Shown here piece after piece: positions 8,435-16,959 of a stretch of 64,000 nucleotides of DNA. The notes beneath the pieces were generated by a model, which made no database searches, was not told the origin of the DNA, and saw only the letters and a list, made by a program, of their open reading frames with translations. The position numbers were made by a program, and so were the translations under genes. Source of the stretch: Pararhodobacter zhoushanensis (GTDB lineage: Bacteria; Pseudomonadota; Alphaproteobacteria; Rhodobacterales; Rhodobacteraceae). Within the stretch, counting starts at the first letter, position 1; every line of letters starts with the position of its first letter. The stretch is taken from contig NZ_JAPDFL010000001.1 of assembly GCF_025949695.1 (NCBI RefSeq), positions 3,351,501 through 3,415,500 of the forward strand. The letters run 5' to 3'.

Positions 8435-8662
8435 TTAGCGCTTGCCTTTACCACCCTTGCCCGCCGGTTTGCCACCGCTGCCCATCGAGCGCGCAGCTTC
8501 AGCGGCCGACCGCAGTTCTTCGGCGATTTCATCGGCTTCATCGGGATCGAAATCGAGCGGCAGATCGATGCCGCCACCTTCGACATAGATGCGCACCATG
8601 CCCAGCGTGGTCGGGCCGATTTGCAGATTGGCGGCGAGATCGCTCTCTTTGTTAATGCTCAT
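8435..8662 (-). CDS. DUF6324 family small protein
   Basis: A 75-residue acidic-then-basic protein. The core (MSINKESDLAANLQIGP, GMVRIYVEGGGIDLPLDF, and DPDEADEIAEELRSAAEAA) is one I recognise as typical of short conserved Rhodobacterales proteins annotated DUF6324. The C-terminus is a Gly/Lys-rich tail (GKPAGKGGKGKR). No function is known to me. The start at 8662 (ATG) fits the conserved N-terminus; the frame extends upstream without support. It is convergent with ffs and divergent from the GNAT gene. Confidence 0.75.
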   Translation of the reverse strand: MSINKESDLAANLQIGPTTLGMVRIYVEGGGIDLPLDFDPDEADEIAEELRSAAEAARSMGSGGKPAGKGGKGKR

Positions 8663-8763
8663 GACAGCCTCGTGTTTTGCGTTTGGTGTGCGTACCCCGC
8701 CGGTCTGCGCAGCGCAAGCGCCGGGCACTTGACGCAGCCCGTGCCCGCATCGACACTCTCACG

Positions 8764-9243
8764 ATGGAGATATCCCTGCACCCTGTCGCGGCAAGTGATG
8801 CCGCTTGGCTGATCGAGCGGCATCATGTGCTCTATGCGCAGGATGAAGGCTTTGATGACAGCTTCGGCGCGCTGGTCGCGCAGATCGTCACCGAGTTTCT
8901 TGCAACCCGAATCGACGGGCGCGAACAGGGCTGGATCGCGTGGCGCGACGGGCGGCGGCTGGGGTCGATTTTTGTGGTCCAGCGTGACGCGCAGGTGGCC
9001 AAGTTGCGGCTGTTCCTGCTCGAGCCCGAGGCGCGCGGCACAGGGCTTGCCCAGCGGATGCTGGAGCAGGCTTTCGGCTTCGCGCGTGCAGCGGGCTATG
9101 CGCAAATCGTGCTGTGGACGCATGAAAGCCACCGCGCTGCCGGGCGACTCTATGCGCGCAATGGATTCGCTTTGGTCGAATCGGAACCCCAGCACTCGTT
9201 CGGCCAAGATGTCGTCGCACAGACATGGCATCGAAATCTCTGA
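8764..9243 (+). CDS. GNAT-family N-acetyltransferase
   Basis: A 159-residue acetyltransferase of the GCN5 fold. The acetyl-CoA binding loop appears as LEPEARGTGLAQRMLEQAFGFARAAGY around residues 95-120 (motif A: R/Q-x-x-G-x-G/A), followed by VLWTHESHRAAGRLYARNGF, the usual motif B segment. The acceptor substrate is unknown. The start is the ATG at 8764; the frame continues upstream but motif alignment begins here. It sits just before tRNA-His, with no operon partner. Confidence 0.88.
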   Translation: MEISLHPVAASDAAWLIERHHVLYAQDEGFDDSFGALVAQIVTEFLATRIDGREQGWIAWRDGRRLGSIFVVQRDAQVAKLRLFLLEPEARGTGLAQRMLEQAFGFARAAGYAQIVLWTHESHRAAGRLYARNGFALVESEPQHSFGQDVVAQTWHRNL

Positions 9244-9294
9244 CCCATTGCCCCCTTGCAATTGGTTCAGAGCAGGGCTAAACGCCCACCGTGT

Positions 9295-9371
9295 GCCGCC
9301 TTAGCTCAGTTGGTTAGAGCGCTAGATTGTGGATCTAGAGGTCTCCCGTTCAAGCCGGGAAGGCGGTACCA
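9295..9371 (+). tRNA. tRNA-His (GTG anticodon), alphaproteobacterial type
   Basis: A 77-base cloverleaf with CCA encoded. The anticodon loop TTGTGGA gives anticodon GTG. The acceptor stem pairs GCCGCCT (9295-9301) with AGGCGGT (9361-9367), leaving a terminal G1-U72 pair and discriminator A73. The base before G1 is T, so there is no encoded G-1. This combination matches the unusual tRNA-His of a subgroup of alphaproteobacteria, whose divergent histidyl-tRNA synthetase reads the anticodon, A73 and U72. Confidence 0.95.
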
Positions 9372-9391
9372 CCTCCCCCTTTTGTGATCAG

Positions 9392-9442
9392 GCGTATCGG
9401 TGCTGCGTCTTGCCAAGGCGCAGGGTGATCCCCACGATACGC
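9392..9442 (+). repeat. Nested stem-loop in the leader of the SorC-type gene
   Basis: GCGTATCG (9392-9399) pairs perfectly with CGATACGC (9435-9442), and inside it CTGCG (9403-9407) pairs with CGCAG (9419-9423). The structure lies between tRNA-His and the regulator start at 9461. It could be a leader structure, a small RNA or part of tRNA transcript processing. Confidence 0.45.
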
Positions 9443-9460
9443 ACAGCGCGGGAGACGAAG

Positions 9461-10402
9461 ATGGCAGGCCCAGAACGCAAACACGATGACGCGGCACGGG
9501 CGGCCTGGCTGGCCTATATCGGCGGCTGCAAACAGGATGAAATCGCACAAATCCTTGGGATTTCGCGCCAATCCGCGCAACGGCTGGTGTCGCAGGCGCT
9601 GGCTGCAGGGCTGGTGAAGGTCCGCATCGACCACCCCATCGCCCGCTGCATGGAACTGGCCCGCGCCTTGCAGGACCGCTTTGGTCTGGAAATCTGCGAG
9701 GTCGTGCCGTCGCTCGATTCGGTGCAGAACTCGGGTCAGGCCGTGGCACAGGCGACCGGCGATCTGCTGGAACGGTGGCTGTTGCGCGAAGAGCCGCTGG
9801 TGGTCGGGTTGGGCACCGGGCGCACCCTGCGCGCGGCGGTCGAGCATCTGCCGCATCTTGACTGCGCCCAGCACAAGATCGTCTCGCTGACCGGGAACAT
9901 TTCCCCTGACGGCTCGACCGCGTATTACAACGTGCTGTTTACCATCGCCGACAAGATCAGCGCGCGGACATTTCCCGTGCCGCTGCCGGTGATCACCGCC
10001 TCGGCCGGGGAACGCACGGCGCTGTTGGGCCAGAAGACGCTGATCGGCACCCGCGCGCTGTCAGCGCGGACGAATGTGCGGTTTCTGGGTGTCGGCACGA
10101 TGAATGAGCGCGCGCCGCTGGTCATCGACGGGTTCATCACGCCAGCCGATCAGCAACGGCTGCGCGACAAAGGCGCGGTGGGCGAGATCATCGGGTATGT
10201 TTTTGACGCCGAAGGACAGTTGCTGGACGACGAGATCAACAGCCGCGTCAGCTCGGCCCTGCTGTCCCCTGCCCCTCCGGGGCCGACGATTGCCGCCGCC
10301 CATGGACCCGACAAAGTCCCCGCGATTCGAGCGGCGCTGCTGGGCAAACTGGTGAACGGGCTGGTCACCGACGAAAACACGGCGATTGCGCTAACAGCGT
10401 AA
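9461..10402 (+). CDS. SorC/DeoR-type sugar-responsive regulator of the polyol operon
   Basis: A 313-residue regulator. The N-terminal HTH is at about residues 22-48 (KQDEIAQILGISRQSAQRLVSQA). The remaining 250 residues are the SorC sugar-phosphate-binding domain, with LVVGLGTGRTLRAAVEHLP, IVSLTGNI and FLGVGTMNERAPL as typical blocks. It sits directly upstream of smoE on the same strand, as the regulator does in the Rhodobacter polyol locus, so it probably responds to a polyol or its phosphate. Start ATG at 9461 after GGGAGACGAAG. The 147-base gap to smoE holds its likely operator. Confidence 0.88.
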   Translation: MAGPERKHDDAARAAWLAYIGGCKQDEIAQILGISRQSAQRLVSQALAAGLVKVRIDHPIARCMELARALQDRFGLEICEVVPSLDSVQNSGQAVAQATGDLLERWLLREEPLVVGLGTGRTLRAAVEHLPHLDCAQHKIVSLTGNISPDGSTAYYNVLFTIADKISARTFPVPLPVITASAGERTALLGQKTLIGTRALSARTNVRFLGVGTMNERAPLVIDGFITPADQQRLRDKGAVGEIIGYVFDAEGQLLDDEINSRVSSALLSPAPPGPTIAAAHGPDKVPAIRAALLGKLVNGLVTDENTAIALTA

Positions 10403-10480
10403 ATACCCGCCGATCCCTCATTTTTTCTGAACAGTCTCAGTACCTTGCTGCGTCCCAACGGCGCGCGGCCAAGAATTCTG

Positions 10481-10549
10481 TTGACCTGTGACAAATTGTC
10501 GTGAGAAATTGCCCATGAGCTTAGCATTTGCTCACCTTGGGAGGATACC
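10481..10549 (+). promoter_or_regulatory. Candidate promoter/operator of the smo operon
   Basis: A TTGACC -35-like box (10481-10486) is followed after 17 bases by AGAAAT, a poor -10. Overlapping the spacer is the palindrome GACAAATTGTC (10490-10500), whose core recurs at 584-596. A good ribosome site, GGGAGGA, precedes smoE. The assignment rests on position and symmetry only. Confidence 0.35.
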
Positions 10550-11863
10550 ATGACAAAGACCCTGCGCGCCCTGATGGGTGCGACGGCACTGACGGCTGCG
10601 GGTTTCGGCCTTGCAGCACAGGCCGAAACGATCACCATCGCGACCGTGAACAACGGCGACATGATCCGCATGCAGCGTCTGGCCAGCCATTTCACCGAGA
10701 TGCACCCCGACGTCACCGTCGAGTGGGTCACGCTTGAAGAAAACGTGCTGCGTCAGAACGTGACGACCGACATCGCCACCGGCGGCGGTCAGTATGACGT
10801 CATCACCATCGGCACCTATGAAGTCCCGATCTGGGGCGAGCTGGGCTGGCTGCAGTCGCTCAACGATCTGGGCGATGATTACAACATCGACGACCTGCTG
10901 CCCGCTGTGCGCGGCGGTCTGACGGTGGACGGCAATCTCTATGCCTCGCCCTTCTACGGCGAAAGCTCGATGGTGATGTACCGCACCGACCTGATGGAAG
11001 CGGCCGGGCTGGAAATGCCCGAGGCCCCGACCTGGGACTTCATCCGTGACGCGGCAGCGGCGATGACCGACCGCGACAACGAGATCTACGGCATCTGCCT
11101 GCGCGGCAAGGCCGGCTGGGGCGAGAACATGGCGTTCCTGACCGCCATGGGCAACTCGTTCGGCGCGCGCTGGTTCGACATGGACTGGACCCCGCAATTC
11201 GACACCGAAGCCTGGTCGAACACGCTGAACTTCTACATCGACATGATGACCCAGTCGGGCCCTCCGGGTGCGTCGAACAACGGCTTCAACGAGAACCTCG
11301 CGCTGTTCCAGACCGGCCATTGCGGCATGTGGATCGACGCGACGGTGGCGGCGTCCTTCGTGACCAACCCGACCGACAGCCAGGTGGCCGACAGCGTCGG
11401 CTTTGCGCTGGCACCGGACAATGGTCTGGGCAAGCGCGGCAACTGGCTCTGGGCGTGGTCGCTGGCGATCCCGTCCTCGTCTGATGCACCCGAGGCTGCC
11501 CGCCAGTTCATCGCTTGGGCAACCGGCCCGGACTATGCCGCGCTGGTCGCCAGTGAAGAGGGCTGGGCCAACGTCCCGCCGGGCACCCGCACCTCGCTTT
11601 ACGAGAACCAGGAGTACCTCGACGCAGCGCCGTTCGCTGCGATGACCCTGCGCTCGATGGAAGCGGCAGATCCGACCAACCCGACCGTGGACCCGGTGCC
11701 CTATACCGGCGTGCAGTTCGTCGCGATCCCCGAGTTCGCGGGCCTTGCGACCGAGGTCGGTCAGTTCTTCTCGGCAGCGCTTGCCGGGCAGACCACGGCG
11801 GCCGCAGCGCTTGAGCAAGCGCAAGAGCTGGCCACCGAAGAGATGGAGGCCGCGGGGTACTGA
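10550..11863 (+). CDS. smoE: Sorbitol/mannitol ABC transporter, substrate-binding protein
   Basis: A 437-residue family 1 extracellular solute-binding protein. Residues 1-25 are a Sec signal peptide ending AAQA. The mature protein begins ETITIATVNNGDMIRMQRL and carries the family pattern HFTEMHPDVTVEWV, YDVITIGTYEVPIWG and LFQTGHCGMWIDATVAAS. It captures polyols in the periplasm and hands them to SmoF/SmoG. It is the first gene of the transport-catabolism operon, with a strong ribosome site. Two hairpins downstream separate it from smoF and may keep its transcript more abundant than the rest. The assignment rests on the whole gene order. Confidence 0.92.
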   Translation: MTKTLRALMGATALTAAGFGLAAQAETITIATVNNGDMIRMQRLASHFTEMHPDVTVEWVTLEENVLRQNVTTDIATGGGQYDVITIGTYEVPIWGELGWLQSLNDLGDDYNIDDLLPAVRGGLTVDGNLYASPFYGESSMVMYRTDLMEAAGLEMPEAPTWDFIRDAAAAMTDRDNEIYGICLRGKAGWGENMAFLTAMGNSFGARWFDMDWTPQFDTEAWSNTLNFYIDMMTQSGPPGASNNGFNENLALFQTGHCGMWIDATVAASFVTNPTDSQVADSVGFALAPDNGLGKRGNWLWAWSLAIPSSSDAPEAARQFIAWATGPDYAALVASEEGWANVPPGTRTSLYENQEYLDAAPFAAMTLRSMEAADPTNPTVDPVPYTGVQFVAIPEFAGLATEVGQFFSAALAGQTTAAAALEQAQELATEEMEAAGY

Positions 11864-11879
11864 TCCCACGGCACCCATA

Positions 11880-11961
11880 GGGCGAGGCGCGCCCAACCCG
11901 CGCTTCGCCCTGCTTTTCCCTCCTCCTTGATGAGAACGCACGCGGCCTTCGGGCCGCGTGC
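11880..11961 (+). terminator. Two intercistronic hairpins after smoE (attenuator or processing site)
   Basis: Hairpin one pairs 11880-11891 with 11899-11910 (11 of 12 bases) and is followed by TGCTTTTCC. Hairpin two is GCACGCGGCC-TTCG-GGCCGCGTGC (11938-11961), a perfect 10-base-pair stem with a UUCG loop, followed by a C/T-rich tract. Such structures behind binding-protein genes commonly stabilise the upstream mRNA and reduce read-through; here this is inferred. Confidence 0.7.
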
Positions 11962-11996
11962 CCCCTCTCCCCCCTTTTTCCTGACGAGGGTCCGAC

Positions 11997-12863
11997 ATGG
12001 CCACCCAGCATTCTCGTTCCGCTGCCCGCGTGATGATGGCACCGGCGGTGTTCCTGCTCCTCGTCTGGATGCTGGTGCCGCTGATCCTGACGCTCTGGTT
12101 CTCGACCCTCGACTACCGCCCGATGCGCGGCACGTTCGATTGCTGCGAGGGCCTGGGCAATTACACCCGCTTCGTTACCTCATCGGCCTTTCTGTCCAGC
12201 GTTGTCACCACGTTGCAGCTGGTCGGCGGCGTGCTCTTGATCACCGTGATCGGGGGCATCCTGCTGGCCAATCTGCTGGACCAGCCGATCTGGGGTCAGG
12301 GCGTTGTGCGCATTCTGGTCATCGCCCCCTTCTTCGTGATGCCCACGGTGTCGGCGCTGGTCTGGAAGAACATGTTCATGAACCCGGTGAACGGGCTTTT
12401 TGCGCATCTGTTCAAGGCGTTCGGGCTGCAACCGATTGACTGGCTGTCGCAGGCCCCGCTGTTTTCGATCATCCTGATCGTGTCCTGGCAATGGCTGCCC
12501 TTCGCCACGCTGATCCTGCTGACCGCCATTCAGTCGCTCGACAGCGAGCAGATGGAAGCCGCCGAAATGGACGGCGCCGGGCCGCTGTCGCGCTTTTACC
12601 ACATGACCTTGCCGCATCTGGCCCGCTCGATCACCGTGGTCGTGCTGATCCAGACGATTTTCCTGCTGTCGATCTTCGCCGAGATCTACGTCACCACCGG
12701 CGGGGCCTTTGGCACCAGAACGCTGACCTATCTCGTCTATCAGCGCGTGATTGAAAGCCAGAACGTCGGGCTCGGCTCGGCCGGTGGCATCATCGCCGTG
12801 ATCCTCGCCAATATCGTCGCCCTCGTGCTGATGCGCGTCGTCGGCAAGAACCTCGACGCGTAA
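11997..12863 (+). CDS. smoF: Sorbitol/mannitol ABC transporter permease, first subunit
   Basis: A 288-residue inner-membrane permease (MalF-like) with six predicted spans. The cytoplasmic EAA loop that docks on the ATPase is visible as EAAEMDGAGPLSRFYHMTLPHL around residues 187-208. It pairs with SmoG to form the channel. Start ATG at 11997 follows GACGAGGG. A 10-base gap leads to smoG, so the two are translated from one message. Confidence 0.92.
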   Translation: MATQHSRSAARVMMAPAVFLLLVWMLVPLILTLWFSTLDYRPMRGTFDCCEGLGNYTRFVTSSAFLSSVVTTLQLVGGVLLITVIGGILLANLLDQPIWGQGVVRILVIAPFFVMPTVSALVWKNMFMNPVNGLFAHLFKAFGLQPIDWLSQAPLFSIILIVSWQWLPFATLILLTAIQSLDSEQMEAAEMDGAGPLSRFYHMTLPHLARSITVVVLIQTIFLLSIFAEIYVTTGGAFGTRTLTYLVYQRVIESQNVGLGSAGGIIAVILANIVALVLMRVVGKNLDA

Positions 12864-12873
12864 GGAGACCGCC

Positions 12874-13704
12874 ATGGCCCGCGCCGTCACCACCCGCCGC
12901 AAGATCGCCTATACCGCCCTCGCCTGGGCCATTGGTCTGACGATCTTTTTCCCGATCCTGTGGACCATCCTGACCAGCTTCAAGACCGAAGCCGCCGCCA
13001 TCGCCGACCCGCCGGTGTTCTTCAACTTCGACTGGACGCTGGAGAATTACGCGGTGGTGCAGGAGCGTTCCGACTACATGCGCTATCTGTGGAACTCGGT
13101 TGCGCTGGCGGTTGGTTCTACCGTCCTTGGCATCATCATCGCCGTGCCCGCCGCGTGGTCGATGGCGTTTGTGCCCGCCAAGCGCACCAAGGATATCCTG
13201 ATGTGGATGCTGTCGACCAAGATGCTGCCTGCCGTGGGTGTGCTCTATCCGATCCGGCTGATCCTGATCGAGACCGGGCTTCTGGACAGCAAGGGCGCGC
13301 TGATCTTCATCCTGATGATGATCAACCTGCCGATCATCATCTGGATGCTCTACACCTATTTCCGCGAAATTCCGGGTGAGATTCTGGAAGCCGCGCGGAT
13401 GGACGGGGCCGGGCTGAAAGCCGAGATCCTCTATGTGCTCACGCCGATGGCGATCCCCGGCATCGCCTCGACCGTGCTTTTGAACATCATTCTGGCGTGG
13501 AACGAGGCCTTCTGGACCCTCACCCTGACCACCATCGACGCCGCCCCCCTGACCGCCTTCATCGCCAGCTATTCCAGCCCTGAGGGTCTGTTCTACGCCA
13601 AGCTCAGCGCCGCCTCGACCATGGCGATCGCGCCGATCCTGATCATGGGCTGGTTCAGCCAGAAACAACTCGTGCGCGGCCTCACCTTTGGCGCCGTCAA
13701 GTAA
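12874..13704 (+). CDS. smoG: Sorbitol/mannitol ABC transporter permease, second subunit
   Basis: A 276-residue MalG-like permease with about six membrane spans. The EAA loop reads [21 protein letters not shown] near residues 170-190. The N-terminal segment [23 protein letters not shown] pattern (here [17 protein letters not shown]) is characteristic of MalG-type subunits. It partners SmoF. Start ATG at 12874 after AAGGAG; 11 bases separate its stop from smoK. Confidence 0.92.
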   Translation: MARAVTTRRKIAYTALAWAIGLTIFFPILWTILTSFKTEAAAIADPPVFFNFDWTLENYAVVQERSDYMRYLWNSVALAVGSTVLGIIIAVPAAWSMAFVPAKRTKDILMWMLSTKMLPAVGVLYPIRLILIETGLLDSKGALIFILMMINLPIIIWMLYTYFREIPGEILEAARMDGAGLKAEILYVLTPMAIPGIASTVLLNIILAWNEAFWTLTLTTIDAAPLTAFIASYSSPEGLFYAKLSAASTMAIAPILIMGWFSQKQLVRGLTFGAVK

Positions 13705-13715
13705 GGAAGAACGAC

Positions 13716-14720
13716 ATGGGACGCATCACGCTGGACAAGGTTCGCAAGGCTTTCGGCGATGTCGAGGTCATTCCCCCGCTGGATCTGCGGATCGAGGATG
13801 GAGAATTCGTGGTCTTCGTCGGCCCCTCGGGCTGCGGGAAATCCACGCTGCTGCGGCTGATCGCCGGGCTTGAGGATGTCACCGACGGCGAGATCCGCAT
13901 CGACGGCACCGACGCGACGCGGCTGTCGCCCTCCAAGCGCGGGCTGGCGATGGTGTTTCAAAGCTATGCGCTCTACCCGCATATGTCGGTGCGCAAGAAC
14001 ATCGCCTTTCCGCTGAAGATGGCGGGCCTGTCGCAGGATCAGATCGACGCCAAGGTGAACGCCGCCGCCAAAGTGCTCAACCTTGACAGCTATCTGGACC
14101 GTCGCCCCGGCCAGCTGTCGGGCGGCCAGCGCCAGCGGGTGGCCATTGGCCGGGCCATTGTCCGCGAGCCTTCGGCGTTCCTGTTCGACGAGCCGCTCTC
14201 GAACCTTGATGCCGCGCTGCGCGTCGGCATGCGGCTGGAGATCAGCGAACTGCACAAGCGGCTGGCGACGACCATGGTCTATGTGACCCACGATCAGGTC
14301 GAGGCGATGACCATGGCCGACAAGATCGTCGTGCTGAACGCCGGCCGGATCGAACAGGTCGGCAGCCCGCTGGACCTGTACCGCGCGCCGCGCAACGTGT
14401 TTGTCGCAGGCTTCATCGGCTCGCCCAAGATGAACCTGATCACCGGGCCTGAAGCGGCCAAGCACGACGCCCAAACCATCGGCATCCGCCCCGAACATCT
14501 GGCGGTCACCGACGGCGCGGGCACATGGACCGGCACGGTGGGGGTGTCGGAGCATCTTGGTTCGGACACGTTCTTCCATGTCACCGTCGAAGGGTTCGAT
14601 ACCCCGCTGACTGTGCGCGCCGGGGGTGAGGTCTCGCTGCATTACGGCGACACGATCCACCTGACGCCGGACCCTGCGCAACTGCACCGCTTTGACGCAC
14701 AGGGGCTGCGGATCGCATGA
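13716..14720 (+). CDS. smoK: Sorbitol/mannitol ABC transporter ATPase
   Basis: A 334-residue MalK/UgpC-type ATPase. Walker A is GPSGCGKST (about residues 37-45), the signature is [16 protein letters not shown], Walker B is [11 protein letters not shown], and the switch His lies in [10 protein letters not shown]. The C-terminal 100 residues are the OB-type regulatory domain ([10 protein letters not shown]). It energises SmoEFG uptake. The gene starts 11 bases after smoG and overlaps smoS by four bases (ATGA), showing translational coupling from transport to catabolism. Confidence 0.93.
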   Translation: MGRITLDKVRKAFGDVEVIPPLDLRIEDGEFVVFVGPSGCGKSTLLRLIAGLEDVTDGEIRIDGTDATRLSPSKRGLAMVFQSYALYPHMSVRKNIAFPLKMAGLSQDQIDAKVNAAAKVLNLDSYLDRRPGQLSGGQRQRVAIGRAIVREPSAFLFDEPLSNLDAALRVGMRLEISELHKRLATTMVYVTHDQVEAMTMADKIVVLNAGRIEQVGSPLDLYRAPRNVFVAGFIGSPKMNLITGPEAAKHDAQTIGIRPEHLAVTDGAGTWTGTVGVSEHLGSDTFFHVTVEGFDTPLTVRAGGEVSLHYGDTIHLTPDPAQLHRFDAQGLRIA

Positions 14721-15484
14721 CACGGCTGACAGGAAAGACCGCGCTGATCACCGGCGCAGCCCGGGGCATCGGGCTGGCCTTCGCGCGCGCCTATGTGGCC
14801 GAGGGCGCGCAGGTGATGATCGCCGACATCGACCTGCCCCGCGCGCAGGCCGCCGCCGACGAGATCGGCGCGCAGGCGGTGCATCTGGACGTGACGCGGC
14901 AAGACAGCATCGACGCGGCGGTGGACGATGCGGTGGCGCGGCTGGGCCGGATCGACATCCTGATCAACAACGCCGCCCTCTTCACCGCCGCGCCCATCGT
15001 CGAGATCACGCGGGCCGACTTTGACCGCCTGTTCGCGGTCAACGTGGCGGGGACACTGTTCACGCTGCAGGCGGTCGCCCGCCACATGATCGCACGCGGT
15101 GGCGGCGGCAAGATCATCAACATGGCCAGTCAGGCCGGTCGGCGTGGCGAGGGTCTGGTTGCTGTCTACTGCGCCACCAAGGCCGCCACCATCAGCCTGA
15201 CGCAAAGCGCCGGTCTGGACCTGATCAAGCACGGCATCAACGTCAACGCCATCGCGCCGGGTGTGGTGGACGGCGAGCATTGGGACGGGGTGGATGCGTT
15301 CTTCGCCAAACACGAAGGCAAGGCCCCCGGCCAGAAAAAGGCCGAGGTCGGCGCCGCCGTCCCCTATGGCCGCATGGGCCGTGCCGAGGATCTGACCGGC
15401 ATGGCGATCTTTCTTGCCTCAACCGAGGCCGACTACATCGTCGCCCAGACGTATAACGTCGACGGCGGGAACTGGATGAGCTGA
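14717..15484 (+). CDS. smoS: Sorbitol dehydrogenase (L-iditol 2-dehydrogenase), SDR family
   Basis: A 255-residue classical short-chain dehydrogenase. The nucleotide-binding motif is TGAARGIG (about 12-19), the structural NNAA motif follows, and the catalytic Ser-Tyr-Lys set includes YCATKAA near residues 154-160. The stretches [31 protein letters not shown] and [13 protein letters not shown] are, from memory, near-identical to Rhodobacter SmoS, which oxidises sorbitol to fructose and galactitol to tagatose with NAD+. It is translationally coupled to smoK and two bases from mtlK. Confidence 0.92.
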   Translation: MTRLTGKTALITGAARGIGLAFARAYVAEGAQVMIADIDLPRAQAAADEIGAQAVHLDVTRQDSIDAAVDDAVARLGRIDILINNAALFTAAPIVEITRADFDRLFAVNVAGTLFTLQAVARHMIARGGGGKIINMASQAGRRGEGLVAVYCATKAATISLTQSAGLDLIKHGINVNAIAPGVVDGEHWDGVDAFFAKHEGKAPGQKKAEVGAAVPYGRMGRAEDLTGMAIFLASTEADYIVAQTYNVDGGNWMS

Positions 15485-15485
15485 C

Positions 15486-16958
15486 ATGACCGTCCCCCTC
15501 TCACAAGCCACTCTGACCACGCTGCCCGAGAGTGTCGCCGCCCCCGGCTATGACCGCGCCGCGCTGACACCCGGCATCCTGCATTTCGGCGTCGGCAATT
15601 TTCACCGCGCGCATCAGGCGATGTATCTGGACCGGCTGTTTGCGCAGGGCCAGTCGCTGGATTGGGCGCTGGTCGGCGCAGGCGTGTTCGAGGGCGAGAA
15701 GAAGGGTCGCGCCGTGCTGCAGGCGCAGGACTGGCTGACCACGCTGGTCGAGCAAGAGGCCGATCACTCGACCGCCCGCGTGCTGGGCTCGATGATCGAC
15801 TATCTCGAACCCGCCGACGCCCCGGCGATCATCGCCCGCATGGCGCAGGCCGATATCCGCATCGTCTCGCTGACGATTACCGAGGGCGGCTATTTTCTGG
15901 ATGCGCAGGACCGCTTTGATCCAACCCACCCCGCAATCGTTGCAGATGCCGCCAGCCCCGAGGCCCCCAAGACCGCCTTCGGCATGATGATTGCCGCGCT
16001 CAAGGCCCGGCGCGCGGCGGGCATTCCGCCGTTCACCGTCATGTGCTGCGATAACATCCCGCATAACGGGGTGGTCACCAAGAACGCGCTCTGCGGGCTG
16101 GCCCGGCTCAGCGATCCGGCTTTCGCGGACTGGATCGCGGACAACGTCGCCTTCCCCAACGCCATGGTCGACCGCATCACCCCCGCCACCGGCGATCGCG
16201 AGCGGGCCATTCTGGCGCAGGATTTCGGCGTGACCGACGGCTGGCCGGTGTTCTGCGAAGGCTTCACGCAATGGGTGCTCGAGGATAATTTCCCCCTCGG
16301 CCGCCCCAAGCTGGAAGCCGTCGGCGCACAGTTCGTCGATGATGTCGCTCCGTTTGAGCTGATGAAGCTTCGCATCCTGAACGGCGGGCACGCGGTCATC
16401 GCCTATCCTGCCGGGCTGATGGACATCCACTTTGTCCACGAGGCGATGGAACACCCCTTGATCCGCGCCTTTCTGCGCAAGATCGAGGAAACCGAGATCA
16501 TGCCGCAGGTGCCCCCGGTCCCTGACACCGATCTGCCCGCCTATGTCGCACTGATCGAACGGCGGTTTTCCAACCCCAAGATCGGCGATACGGTGCGCCG
16601 CCTGTGTCTGGACGGCTCGAACCGGCAGCCGAAATTCATCATCCCCACCCTGCGCGACGCGCTGAAGAATGGCGGCGCGTACAGCGGTCTGGCGCTGGAA
16701 TGCGCGCTCTGGGCGCGCTACTGTGCCGGGGTGACGGATACAGGTGTCCCCATCGACCCCAATGACCCCAACTGGGACCGTCTGGTGCCTGTGGCGCAGC
16801 AGGCGCGCCGTCGCCCGCAGGCATGGCTGGAACAGGACGCGATCTATGGCGATCTGGCCGGACACGCGGGCTTTGCCGCGCAGTTTGCGCATTGGCTGCA
16901 TATGCTCTGGCAGGATGGCACCGCGAAAACCCTGATCCGCTACGTCGAGACCGGCTGA
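15486..16958 (+). CDS. mtlK: Mannitol 2-dehydrogenase
   Basis: A 490-residue polyol-specific long-chain dehydrogenase. N-terminal marker ILHFGVGNFHRAHQAMYLD holds the NAD-binding entry. The catalytic segment LMKLRILNGGHAVIAYPAG contains the Lys, Asn and His expected at the active site (around residue 297-307). It oxidises mannitol to fructose and arabitol to xylulose in the cytoplasm. Length is normal. It sits two bases after smoS and one base before the HAD gene, in the middle of the operon. Confidence 0.92.
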   Translation: MTVPLSQATLTTLPESVAAPGYDRAALTPGILHFGVGNFHRAHQAMYLDRLFAQGQSLDWALVGAGVFEGEKKGRAVLQAQDWLTTLVEQEADHSTARVLGSMIDYLEPADAPAIIARMAQADIRIVSLTITEGGYFLDAQDRFDPTHPAIVADAASPEAPKTAFGMMIAALKARRAAGIPPFTVMCCDNIPHNGVVTKNALCGLARLSDPAFADWIADNVAFPNAMVDRITPATGDRERAILAQDFGVTDGWPVFCEGFTQWVLEDNFPLGRPKLEAVGAQFVDDVAPFELMKLRILNGGHAVIAYPAGLMDIHFVHEAMEHPLIRAFLRKIEETEIMPQVPPVPDTDLPAYVALIERRFSNPKIGDTVRRLCLDGSNRQPKFIIPTLRDALKNGGAYSGLALECALWARYCAGVTDTGVPIDPNDPNWDRLVPVAQQARRRPQAWLEQDAIYGDLAGHAGFAAQFAHWLHMLWQDGTAKTLIRYVETG

Positions 16959-16959
16959 G

